Assembly (NCBI GenBank): GCA_013350335.1
Contig: CM023535.1
Coordinates: 30,181,631-30,245,630 of the forward strand
DNA: 64,000 bases
Reading direction: 5' to 3'
Origin: Chimonanthus salicifolius
Lineage: Eukaryota; Streptophyta; Magnoliopsida; Laurales; Calycanthaceae
Shown in pieces: positions 45,390 to 56,494 of this stretch; positions within the stretch are counted from its first letter, which is position 1, and each line of letters begins with the position of its first letter. The notes below the pieces were generated by a model, which saw only the letters and a list, made by a program, of their open reading frames with translations, did not search any database and was not told where the DNA came from. The position numbers and the translations under genes are program-made.

Positions 45390-46320
45390 TGTGATCCGGC
45401 CATTGTATGGCCAGATCCATCAATGGTTTAAATCAAGTATTATGCTGGTTTTATATAACAAAACATGGACCATAGGGTTCGGCCCCTTTGGATGTTCGAA
45501 CCCCATGAAAAGATTTGGTGAAGTTTAGGGTTTTTAAGGGATAAAATCCATATTATGTTTTGAAGGTGTAAAGGATTTTTATATGGAAATAAAGTTACTG
45601 TTTTGGACCAGTTATGGGATGGCTGAATCATGTAGTTTTTATGGTTAAAATGTAGAGCCTAATATGTATATAACTGATGGAATTATTGTGTTAAGAGAAC
45701 CATAGGGTTCGGCCATGTGTATGGCCGAACCCCATGGACTGTTTTTGGATGGTATGTTTGGATTAAATCATATTGGAAAACTATGATTTGTTTTATGCTT
45801 TTGATTTAAGAATTACCTAGGCTTAGTTATGGATTTAATATTAAGTTGATAACATGATATAAGATGGAAAGTGGGGGCAAAAATCAGATTGGTGAGGTTC
45901 GGCCATGTAGTATGGCCGAACCCCACTAATGGTAATTGGTGGCCTTAGTGTGTAGCTAAATATGTGATTAAAGATGTATGAAAGAAGGATTTAAAGGATC
46001 AAAAGTTGAGTGGTGAGGTTCAGCCATGTGTATGGCCGAACCCCACCAAGGTGGTTTAGTTACGGTTATTGATGTTTAAGGAAAAGGTTAGTCTCAATGG
46101 CATAATGGTAATTATGGATGAAATGATCAAAGATAAAATGATCATATGATTGGATATATGGGCCAAAACCAAAGTGGTAAGGTTCGGCCATGATGTATGG
46201 CCGAACCCTACCAAGGTTCATTTGGAAGTTTGGTTTAAGTGAATGGTTTTAATTAAATAAAAGAGAAACCAAAATTTAACTGGGTGAGGTTCGGCCATGG
46301 GGTATGGCCAAACCCCACAA
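45390..46320 (+). repeat. GGTTCGGCCAT palindrome array in S2
   Basis: Units near 45393 (GATCCGGCCATTG...ATGGCCAGATC, with altered outer arms that still pair), 45476, 45706, 45896, 46018, 46184 and 46287. Loops are 2-6 bp. Confidence 0.92.
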
Positions 46321-46613
46321 AGTGGATTTTTGGGACTTAGACTAGGTTGGAATCACATGGATGAATGTTTGACTTGCTGTTATATAAATAGGGTCACGGG
46401 ATTTGCTTGAATAGTGTACAAGTTGTAAACGGGAGACGGTTCAAGAGAAGGGTCAAACTAAGTAACATTGTGTAGGTTTCCTACCTTTTTGTAACCACAT
46501 ATGATATTTGCTGTTTTACATTGAGTTTGATAAGTTATTTGAATGTAAAGTTATATTTACAAATGGCATGTTTGCATAGACATCTCATGCATGGCATGGG
46601 ATGATGGTGTTGT

Positions 46614-46771
46614 AACCGGAGGCCACACTCCGTCGGGGTGTCCGAAAGACCACTGTGGGGTACCTTGATGATGAGAATCCCATCAAGAGAAATCCGGAGG
46701 CCACACTCCGTCGGGGGGTCCGAAAGACCACTGTGGGGTACCTTGACGATGAGAATCCTGTCAAGAGGAGG
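46614..46771 (+). repeat. Two tandem 79-bp hairpin units in S2
   Basis: Units at 46614 and 46693: CCGGAGGCCACACTCCG then CTTGATG...CATCAAG in the first and CTTGAC...GTCAAG in the second, a paired change between tandem copies that keeps the stem. Confidence 0.93.
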
Positions 46772-47297
46772 CTATGTAGAATGGTGATGGGTGGGACTCA
46801 TTACATGTTCATTTCATACATAGCATTGTTTGATGGAATTTTGATAAACATGTATTATTATATGATTTGCATGTTTTTATACTAACCTTGTGGTAGCCCT
46901 AAACGGAAACACTACTGGGCGCGTTGATCTAACGCCCTATCTCTATCCTTAGTGGATGACACAGGAAAGGAGAAGAACGAGGATCGAGAAGGAAACCAAG
47001 CATTGGAGCTTGGGCAATTTGAATGGATTTGAATGGACTATTTATGGACTTTTTAATTAAGTTATTTGGACAATGTAATTTGATAATTAGATGTGTTGGC
47101 ATGTAATAATGTAGTTAAGTAGCTACTATGGTTTGGTTTATTTGGATGGTTTGGAATGAATGGTAGACTAAGGTTATTTAGTAATATTGGAGAATATGAT
47201 CATGTACTTGCTATCTTAAGTTATAAATGGAGTAGTCTTAGGATCTATTATAACCTCAGTTAGATTAAGACTAAGTATATTCCGCAAGTTTATTGTA

Positions 47298-47386
47298 CCA
47301 TGTGTGGATCGATTCTTATGGACTTAATCCATACGCACATGGGCTTGGCCAGTTAAGAGTCGGACTTTACAAGTCCGAACTTAACT
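47298..47386 (+). other. Terminal two-helix structure and hairpin of S2
   Basis: Outer stem CCATGTG (47298-47304) / CACATGG (47336-47342); inner stem TATGGA (47317-47322) / TCCATA (47328-47333). Directly after, a hairpin with AGTTAAG (47351-47357) / CTTAACT (47380-47386) and TCGGACTT (47360-47367) / AAGTCCGA (47371-47378). Equivalent structures are in most LTR ends of the window, with compensating base changes. Confidence 0.8.
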
Positions 47387-49380
47387 CGCGTCGTGACATT
47401 CCTCCCCGATCACTTGTTTATATTATTTTAAGAAAAAAAATAAACTCTGATATTTATGGTGAAAAGGGCGGGGTGTTACACACCCATCACAAGTATATAT
47501 AAGTACCCCCACACAGGTCTTTCGGACGCCCCAATGGAGTGTGCCCCTCCAATTTCTTCTTGATGGAAATGCACATCAAGGTATCCCACATAGATTTTTC
47601 GGACGCCCCGACGTAGTGTGGCCCCTCCGGTTACATATCCTTCACCCTATGCCATGCATGAGATGCTAATGAAACACATGCTATTTTATATTATAAACAT
47701 AGCATTAAAACTCACATTTGGAACATATCTTTTACAACATAAATTAATCAAAATAAGAATAAACCATCATACATAAACCATGTTTCAAAAAGGTAGAATC
47801 CTACCAATGACACTAATGTGACCTTGCTTTATAATCTGGCAACCGCTCACGATCATGCCCCGCTTGTGAGGTCCCGTTACCTTATTACACATCAATCAAT
47901 CAAACCATGTTCTATTTGATTTCATATTTGTGTCTAAGTCCATAAACCCAACTTGTGGGGTTCGGCCATACACTATGGCCGAACCTCACCTCTTTTGATT
48001 TAACCACTTACAAGTAACCATTTTAAAACCTTTAAGTCCACCAAATACCACTTTGTGGGGTTCGGCCATACACTATGGCCGAACCTCACTTATTTGGTTC
48101 TGGTCCCTCCTTTGAGTTCTTTGATTAACTTGAGTCCAAACACACAATCTATTAATCTAACCATTCATACATTAACCATCTAACACACATAACAACCTAA
48201 GTCCATAAAAACATTCCTTTGTGGGGTTCGGCCGTACAACATGGCCGAACCTCACTCCCTTGGTTTTATGCTCATCTTTCAATCTCTTGATCTTTAAGTT
48301 AGATACAAGATCATGACCTCTTGATTCATACATCTAATCACTTAAACCATAATTGTTTAACATTGATAACCATTTAAGTCCACCAAACATTTCCCATGTG
48401 GTTCGGCCACACACCATGGCCGAACCCATGGTCTATCATTTAAAAGTCCCTAAGTCCCAAAAACGCTCCCCATGGGGTTCGACCATACACCATGGCCGAA
48501 CCCATGGTCTTTCATTTTTTACCATATTTACATTTTTGCCATTATTCCTTCCATGGTTAGTCACCTTCATCTATTCACGCATGTTTAGGTCCCAAAACAT
48601 AGATCCATACTTAACCCATAAAAATGGCTCATAAAATGGGTCATGGTTCATCATTATTTACAACATTTGAGACTATAAAGAATCATCAACATTTCTCCAT
48701 GAGTTTCCTCATTTAAAAACCCATTCAAAAATTACTAACATTATCCATTCAAAACCTTAAAATCATTAACCAACATTCCATGGTTTTCATCCTTTAAACC
48801 CGTTAAGAATCACTTAATTTCCCTCGCATGGCCAAACCCTATGGTTCATCCTTTCCATTGAAATAACATATTCCTCCCCTAATTTTTCTTCCATGGGGTC
48901 CGGCCATGCACTATGGCCAAACCCTATGGTTCCATGTTTCCTCTTTTAAATCCAATCAAAACATCATAACCCTCCATGGTTTTCATCCTTCTCAAAATTA
49001 TTAGAAAAACCAATGTTCTTTCATGGGGTTCGGCCATGCACTATGGCCGAACCCTATGGTTCCTTACTTTAAACAAAATTTACCAAAATACCTACCGGTT
49101 CCGCAACTCCTCCGCTTTTCCTTCACTCCAACTTGTTCTTCCGATCCTTTCCTTCCTTAGCCTCTTCCTCCTTCCTTCTTGCTTCTTCGGCCAAGTGTGA
49201 GAGCTTGAGAGAGAGATAGAGTTCGGCCAAATTATGTGGGTTTAAGAGAGGATCGGCTTTGAGTGAGAGGGAGAGGAGTTTGGGATGTAAACTCTAAGTT
49301 CTTTTCTCTTTTGTCCTTGTGAGTGGTCGGCTAAGAGAGGGTGTGAGGGAGAGAAACAACCAAGAGGGAGAGGGAGAGTT

Positions 49381-49930
49381 GAGCCTTGTTTGAAATTGAA
49401 AATTAAACCAAAACTCCCAATTTGTTTGAATTTGAAAATTAAACCAAAACTCCCCATTATCTCTCCAACGTGTAGCCTTGTTTCAAATTGAAAATTAAAC
49501 CACCTTCATTTGTTTGAATTTGAAACAACAAACCACCTCCATTATCTCTCCATATGTATCCTTGTGTGAATTTGAAATAAACCAATACTCCTCCATTTGT
49601 TTGAATTTGAAAATTAAACCAAAACTCCTCCATCTCTCCAACCTGTAGCCTTGTTTGAATTTGAAATAAACCAATACTCCTCCATTTGTTTGAATTTGAA
49701 AAATTAAACCAAAACTCCTCCATCTCTCCAACGTTTGAATTTGAAAATTAAACCACCTTCATTTGTTTGAATTTGAAACAACAAACCACCTCCATTATCT
49801 CTCCATGTGTATCCTTGTTTGAATTTGAAATAAACCAATACTCCTCCATTTGTTTAAATTTTGAAAATTAAACCATAACCCCTCCATCTCTCCAACGTTT
49901 GAATTTGAAATGTGTGTCCTTGTTTGAATT
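49381..49930 (-). repeat. TTTGAATTTGAAA tandem array in N2 right LTR
   Basis: Counterpart of 39421-40010, with about one unit fewer. Ends in GTTTGAATTTGAATTGCATAACCG as the left array does (ATAACCG). Confidence 0.9.
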
Positions 49931-50278
49931 TGAATTGCATAACCGTCCACACCCAACTCATTTAATTCAACTCACCACTCTAATTTAATTCAAATCAACT
50001 CAACTCACTTGGTGGTCAACCAAGTCAAACACCACCCATTAGGTCCCAATTGGACATTTTGACCCAATTAACAATTTTGACCCAATTACCAATCTTGACC
50101 CAATTGAATACATCTTACCCAATTATTCCAATTGCAACCATATCCACAATCCTTTGGGTCCTAATTGGGCCATTGACCCAACACCTTATCCATCCAAGGT
50201 TCAAATCTTTTAATTCACAATTAAAATGGCAAATTCTGTAAATATTGATAACATGGAATTCCGACGTGTTACACCAAT

Positions 50279-52314
50279 GGGGTTCTCAACCGCCGGAGCA
50301 TAACGGGGAAACCAATCTCAAGGGGCAGGCACCTCGACCACCGGAACGCAACTGGGAAACCCGCATCTCCTATGGGGGTCTCGACCGACGGAGCGTAATG
50401 GGGAAGTCCTCCCGACCATCAAACTCATCACATAATCATAAACATATGCACATGTGAACAATCCCCCCAATGCATACATACGATGTCATGATCATATAGA
50501 ACAACTTAAACTTAAGGCAAGTCACAATTCCCCATACTCATGATCTCATTCGAGTTATATGTAAACATACCACATGTTATCATTAAATCTCATACGTCAT
50601 ATTCGAAACCCAAAGCATATCTTATTCTCATCATAAATTCATTCATGTGAAATAGTTAAATACACCGCATGTTGTCACTCAGTTCCAAGCATCATGATCA
50701 ATATTCATTCGCCCGATAATAAATATTATTATTATTTTATTTGCTTTTCTTCATGAAGTAGACCTGAGTGCACTCGAACGGATCCCTTGCTACAGATTCA
50801 TCCAATGGTTCCCTTACCAAGTGGCTCAATAAACAAAGGGCCCCATTCAAGTCACTCGAAGTCCAAGGTCAAAGTTTAAGAGATTCGAATATATGCTAAA
50901 ACAGTGATAAGTCCCCCCACTGAGTGTGTGGAGTCGAGAATCCGAGGCGAGCAAGCGACTTGATGGGTTGAAGGATGCTCGAACTGTTAAAACAAGGAAT
51001 AACGGATAAATGAATAAGGCACGACGGGCTAAAAAGAATTCGGACTAAAAATGGGCCCAAAACGGGCTCTAAAAAAGGCTCGGGCCTAAACTGGGGCCTG
51101 AAACGGGCCGGGCCGAAGAACTGGGTCTGCTAGAACAGGGCCTGACTAGGTTTGGACCTAGCTGGGCCGAACGAGTGGGCCAGATCTAGCACTGGACCGA
51201 GCCTGGGCCAGCCTAATTGGGCCAAATCCGAACCAGTCCACTAGGTCGGGTTTGGGCCAGTGGGCTAGGTAGATTGGTCGGTCCCGACCCTAATAGAAGG
51301 GCTGGGTTAACCCAGAAACCAGATCGAGTCAACAAGGAACTCGATTGAGTCGACTCGGTCACTCAACTGAGTCAGAAAAGGGGGAAAAGAAAAGGGAAAA
51401 CCAGAAAAAAAAAATCTAAGAAAACAGAGGGAAGAATAGAAATCTCGAAAATTAGAGAAAATCGATGAAAAAGAGGAAGGAAAATAGGGAAAGGTGAAGA
51501 AAATCGAGGAAATCGAATGAAATCAGGGAAGGGTAAGGAAAATCTGAGTGAGAGGGAAAGAAAGAGGGGAAACACGAGTACCTGGTTTTCGGTCGGATCC
51601 GGACGGCGACGAAGAAGGAGAAGGGACGACGGGAGATGATGAGCACAGCAAAGTCAGATTGCAGCAGGGCGGGCTCCGACGTGAGGGTTGATTGCAAGGG
51701 TGGCTCGAGATGGCTATGACTGTCTGAGCCGACCGAGGGAGAGAGGAAGGAGGAGGGGAAGAAGAAGGAGGAGGAGGAGGAGGAGGAGAAGAAGAAGCCG
51801 AGAAAGAGAGGGGGAGAGAAAGTCACTCGAGAGAGGGAGGAATTGAGGAGCTGCCGCCAGCAAGGGTTGCTAGGGTTTGAGGGGGGCAACGACACTGTAG
51901 CAAAAACTGCTACAGTGTCAAGGGAAAAGAAGGCTTAAAAAAATTAAGGTTTTGAGTGCTTATTTTTTTTCATTTATTTTCTAACTTTTAAGAATAAAAT
52001 CTCGAATCGCGTGAAAATGGAGTTTCAAAACTCACACTATTTTTAAAAGACAATGATTTAAAAACCTGAGAAAATCAAATGTGGAACATCGTGAGAGAAA
52101 GACGTGTGATTTTTCAAGCATTTTTCATGACAGAATATACAATAGTTCAAAATTACTGACATGCCCCTCGAGTGCCGAAACTCGAAATCAGGCAAACTAG
52201 GGCCCACCCCGGAGCCCACACTCTCCTCACTACTACCACAGTCCCGAAAACAACTTAGAGATCTAAAAATCTCAAAAAAAAAAAAAAAGAACAAACTCAG
52301 AACGGGTAATCAAA
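50279..52314 (-). mobile_element. LTR V, right part
   Basis: It continues V after N2. First comes a degenerate tandem repeat of about 47-50 bp (50279-50430; CTCAACCGCCGG...GGGAAACC) that also lies left of N2. Then AT-rich sequence, a GGGCC-rich stretch (51040-51260), a purine-rich stretch (51360-51560, 51740-51840) and a 12-bp-arm palindrome (51891-51919). Ends at GGGTAATCAAA before the TSD GTTCA. Purine-rich long frames on the minus strand are low complexity. Confidence 0.72.
51891..51919. repeat. GACACTGTAGCA/TGCTACAGTGTC inverted repeat in V
   Basis: Perfect 12-bp arms (51891-51902 and 51908-51919) around a 5-bp loop of A-rich sequence. On the minus (LTR) strand it lies about 400 bp from the LTR start, upstream of a long CT-rich tract, a promoter-like setting. 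Confidence 0.9.
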
Positions 52315-52490
52315 GTTCAGCCGACTGAATCTGTGATTCAGTCGACTGAATGTTTGTGGGTAAAGCAAAGACTGTATCTGGGTGTGATTCTATCGACTAA
52401 ATTTGAATGTTTTATTTTTGGTTAATTTTCCAGATAACTCTATTTATCCAGTGGGATGTAAAGGGTGATGAAAATTAAATGGATAATCAA

Positions 52491-52568
<78 letters not shown>

Positions 52569-53823
52569 TTGAATTTGTTAAGGTAACGAGGTTAGATTCA
52601 TTTTCACGTGAGCGTTAGCGTTGTTCTTGAGAAACAAGAAAAGGACAATAATCGGACGTTGGTAGGATTCCTACCTTATTGAGACACTATGGATTATATA
52701 TATAACACTGGCTTATATTTCAAAATATGATGTTTACTTTGGTTAAGCAAATGGTATATGTTTATAAACTGATTTTCAATGATATTATGTAATTTGATAT
52801 AAAATGGCATTCTTACATTCATTATCTCATGCATGGCATGGGAGGGAATACAAGGGACCAGCAAACTAAGTTATGAACGGTCCGGACATGATTTAGGCTT
52901 GAAACTAGCTTGTATGAATTTATGTGAACTATTGATATGTTGGCCTTGTCCGGGATTGTTAGGAATGGGTACGACGTAATTTCGGGGAAAGTGCTCCTGG
53001 GTATATAGTCCCGAAACCTGGTGCAGATAGAGGAGTCCACACTCCATCGGTAATTTTGATTAACATATGTCAGGAGGTATAACAGTGATCTGGTGGTGCC
53101 GTTACAAAACACTGCGGACGTAATTGGCCAAGGGAACACCTTGATATGGTGATTTATCAAGGAAACTGTTTATATATGATGTGATTGGATATGGAATTGG
53201 GTGAGTGATCATTTGGCATTGACACCCATGACATTATGAATAAGTAAGCATGATTATGATATGGATATCATGCATTATTTTTACTCTTATTTTATATTGA
53301 TCCTATTTGTACCGTAACCTTATTTGGAATTCCTACTGGGCATGTTGACTGATGCCCTACTTCTACCCTATAGATGATAGAACAGGGAATAACAAGGAAA
53401 CAAACATGAAACATGAAGGGAGTCAAGCATAGGAGCTTGGAATGAATGAAGTTAATTTATTTAGTTTTGATTGTTTATGATGTATTGGGAGGATTGATAT
53501 TTTGGACTGTAATAACTTAGAATTATTTTGCTATGGTTTGATGATATTTAAGTTTCAAGTTAAGTATATTGTGATTGGCTTTCCTTGCCTTACAATATCA
53601 TGTGTATGAATAGTATATTATTCATATAAATAATTCCGCAATGTATTCAGAAAAGCATGCGAAATGTTTAAGTGGTCTTAGTCCATGCACACGTAAAGGT
53701 TGCCAGTTAAGGGTCAGGTTTTGGAAACTCGGACTTAACTTGCGTCGTGATGTTCCCTCTCTCTCACTAAAATATATATATATACTCTGATTTGTGCAGA
53801 ATGAAAAAGAGCGGCGCATTACA
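52315..53823 (+). mobile_element. D-family LTR, 3' piece (D4)
   Basis: It continues D3b after V; the shared GTTCA TSD shows the two were adjacent. It contains the last TCAGTCGACTGA unit, a TA/TG microsatellite, GGTAGGATTCCTACC (52661-52675), the CATGGCATGGGAGGG block, CTACTGGGCATGTTGACTGATGCCC (decayed hairpin), and ends GCGGCGCATTACA at 53823. The next bases are not a primer site, so the whole D unit (26255-53823) is probably a solo or 3' LTR. Confidence 0.85.
52494..52568. repeat. (TA)n and (GT)n microsatellites
   Basis: A TA run (about 52494-52522), a short spacer, then a GT run (about 52531-52567). D1 has only a few bases here, so the expansion is specific to this copy. Confidence 0.95.
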
Positions 53824-54133
53824 GAGACCTTCCCCAAATGCGATATGGTTACCCAAGGCTAGGAGAGTGGGTTAGATTGTGTTATGATATTTGGTATGAG
53901 CTTTTGCAGGATTCTACGTTTTCATCTTGTGCATATGAATTAGAATCAATTACGAATGGTATACCTCTTAATTGCTTGTTCATCCATGCTTTTGATGACT
54001 ATATCTTGTTGATGATGTTTGAGTGTGAATATGTGTCCTACTATGGTCAAAACTTGAAGCAAATATTTACATATCTTGGATCATGTCTTAATTGCAAGTC
54101 GATTACTTGATTGCTACTTCTACAAGCAAGATT
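53824..54133. other. 310 bp not assigned to any repeat
   Basis: It lies between the end of D4 and the start of X and has none of the LTR motifs. A 90-codon plus-strand frame (53838-54110, MRYGYPRLGEWVRLCYDIWY...) is the only open frame. It is rich in Tyr, Leu, Cys and Phe, has no motif I recognise and no homologue elsewhere in the window. It may be old target DNA, a gene fragment or the inside of another element; I do not call it a gene. Confidence 0.5.
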
Positions 54134-55183
54134 TGTAACACCCCGCCCTCTTAAGAAATCAGAGTCTAATTTTTTTTTTTTTAAAATAACTATAAGATAA
54201 CATCGGAAGAGAGCGGGCGGCGTCACGACTCGAGCTAAGTTCGGACTTCCTAAGTCCGACCCTTAACTGGCCACCCATGTGTGCATGGACTAAACACACG
54301 ATAACAATCCACACATGGAACTAAACAAGTTATGCGGACTAAACTAGACTAACTGCAGAATTAGATTGAATAGTTAGCAAGTACAAGTCTCAATTATTAA
54401 AATAACTTATGCAACCATCCATTGTCTAAATCATAAACAAACCATAGCAAAAGTATCAACTTATTACATGTCCATAAAATGTAACTCAAAAGACAATAAT
54501 AAAGACATCCCAATCATCAAGCAAGCGCTTAAACTTGGCTCCCCTCCAGGTCCACGACCTTCTCTTTCCCTTTTCCATTTCCTGCATTATCTTCTATGGA
54601 TAGAATTAGGGCGTTAGATCAACGCGCCCAGTAGGATTTCCGATTAGGGCTACCACATAGTTAGTATATAAAAACATGCATATATCATAATATATATGGT
54701 CATCAAAACAGGTAAATCAATGCTATGTAAATATGCACATGTAATGAGTCCCTCCCAACATGCATATACATAGCCATCACTTGACGAGACTTTCACCGTC
54801 AAGGTAAATCACAATAACATTTCTCCTGGCGGGACCTGCATCGCCTAAAGAGACCAATGTATTATCATCGACATGATACTACTCTTGGCGGGACCTGCAT
54901 CGCCTAAGGAGACTTTCCACAAATCATCATCCCATGCCATGCATGAGGTGTCAATGCATTGTATGTCATTTGTAAATACATAATTCATCATTCAAAACCA
55001 CCTTTGAAACATAAATCAAATACAACATATCTCATAAAAACATAATAAAACCAAATCATAATTGTGGTTACAAGTAGGCAGGAAACCTACTGAAGATTCA
55101 CTTCACTGTTCGTTCTTTCTTTAGCGTCACCCGTTCACGACTAGCGTGCCGTCAAAGCAAGTCTTGATACCTTATTTACATAG
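54134..55183 (-). mobile_element. LTR X, left part (L0 family, minus)
   Basis: TGTAACACCCCGCCCTC start. In minus orientation it matches L0: two 60-bp-type units with GGCGGGACCTGCATCGCCTAA (about 54835 and 54890), ACGCGCCCAGTAG (54620), and AGCGTGCCGTCAAAG (55143), the complement of the 5118 segment. S3 inserted at 55183. Resumes at 63415. Confidence 0.88.
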
Positions 55184-55867
55184 TGTAACACCCGCCCCTT
55201 TTCACCGAAATCAGAGTCTAGTTTTTTTTTTTTTTTTGAAAATAACAAGTGACAAAGGACGCGGACGTCACGACTCGAGTTAAGTCCGAGCTTCTGAGGC
55301 CCGGCCCTTAACTGGCCAACCCTACGTGTGCGTGGAACGAAGTCCACGGAGAATGGTTCACACGTAGAAGTAAGCTCGAGAAATATTAAATTAAATGCGG
55401 AATGATAATAGAGACTAACCTACAAATTTTAGATAGCAGGGGAGAAACATTCACTTAATTACCAAAATATCTCAAAATCATAATGTGCAAACTAACATCC
55501 AAAACATAGTATGTAATCTATAATATTACATTCCGACAAGCTAAGCTACTCAAATACATTTCCAAAATAAACTTTAGATAAACTAAGTAGCTCGCTTCCC
55601 AGAGCTCCTAAGCTTGGCTCCCGCCGTGTCCTTCCGCTGCGCCATCTCCTGCGTCATCAACTAGAGTAGAAGTAGGGCGTTAGACACTCACCCAGTAGGA
55701 CTCCGAGTAGGGCTAACACATGGATTAGTGATAACAAGCATACAGACAGTAATAAAATGAAAACCATAAAATGAATGCAATGCCATGGGTGTCTCATGTC
55801 ATGTGTCCCACCCATCAACCATACCATCATGATGTCATATCCCCCTTGACGGCAAGGCCTCGTCAAG

Positions 55868-56108
55868 GTATCCCCATGTTTGTTTCTCGGTCGCCCCGAC
55901 GGAGCATGGACTCCGGTTATAGCATATCAAACTATCCCCATGTCTGTTTCTCGGTCGCCCCGACGGAGCATGGACTCCGGTTATAGCATATAAAGCTATC
56001 CCCATGTCTGTTTCTCGGTCGCCCCGACGGAGCATGGACTCCGGTTATAGCACATTAGGCTATCCCCATGTTTGCTTCTCGGTCGCCCCGATGGAGCATG
56101 GACTCCAG
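55868..56108 (-). repeat. Four tandem 64-bp hairpin units in S3
   Basis: Units end at about 55916, 55980, 56044 and 56107 (TCGCCCCGACGGAGCATGGACTCCGG). The adjacent CTTGACG (55848) / CGTCAAG hairpin replaces the TTGATG/CATCAA of TK with a C-G pair. Confidence 0.94.
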
Positions 56109-56494
56109 TTTCATTATTTTCCCGCCTATGCCATGCAGGAGATGTAGGTGCATTATGCTATGTAATATGTATAATCCATAGTCTTAATATAGAATTCATA
56201 ACTTAACATATAATTCATAGCCTTGCATTATGCCATATAATTTACATAAATCATAATCTTACAAACCCATCATAAAACAAACCATGTAATTTCCAAAATA
56301 AATTAAATAAACCATCCCATAATCCATGGCTTACAAAAAGGTAAGAATCCTACCGAATACCGACTAGCGTCCTTTTTCGTTTCCGTTTACGAATCCGGTG
56401 GCCAATCGCGCACCGATTGCGATGTCCCGATACCTTATTATACATTACCAAATCAGTCCACATTTTATCCATGATTAAGTCCCTAATGCATGCC

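Larger units (their letters stand above)
44069..47480 (+). mobile_element. Solo LTR S2 (plus, inside N2 right LTR)
   Basis: TGTAATACCCTAG...GGGCGGGGTGTTACA, 3412 bp, with perfect TSD CACCC (44064-44068 and 47481-47485). The empty site is visible in the N2 left LTR near 37490-37510 and in M1. No internal region. Same subfamily as S1. Donor-like GTAAGT at 45346-45351. Confidence 0.96.
36892..50273 (-). mobile_element. N2: non-autonomous LTR element (minus), nested by S2
   Basis: Reading on the minus strand: 5' LTR 50273-43460 (interrupted by S2), primer site, leader, zinc-knuckle ORF, non-coding region, integrase remnant, then 3' LTR remnant 40162-36892. Flanks are CCTAT (36887-36891) and CCAAT (50274-50278), a TSD with one substitution; removing N2 restores a tandem-repeat unit of V. 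The 3' end of pol, the purine tract and about 200 bp of the 3' LTR were deleted at 40162/40163. The same gene set as N1 shows both belong to one non-autonomous lineage. Confidence 0.92.
43460..50273 (-). repeat. N2 right (5') LTR, interrupted by S2
   Basis: LTR pieces 43460-44068 and 47486-50273, about 3.4 kb in all. Starts TGTAACGCCCCGTCC, ends CGACGTGTTACA. Palindromes near 47954, 48058, 48220, 48410, 48477, 48896 and 49024; a donor-like GTAGGT on the minus strand at 49090-49095. Close to the left LTR across its whole length. Confidence 0.93.

Noticed and set aside
51452..51895. 147-codon minus-strand frame rich in Ser and Phe
   Set aside because: It is the translation of a CT-rich low-complexity tract in the V LTR; no domain, and the composition explains the lack of stops.
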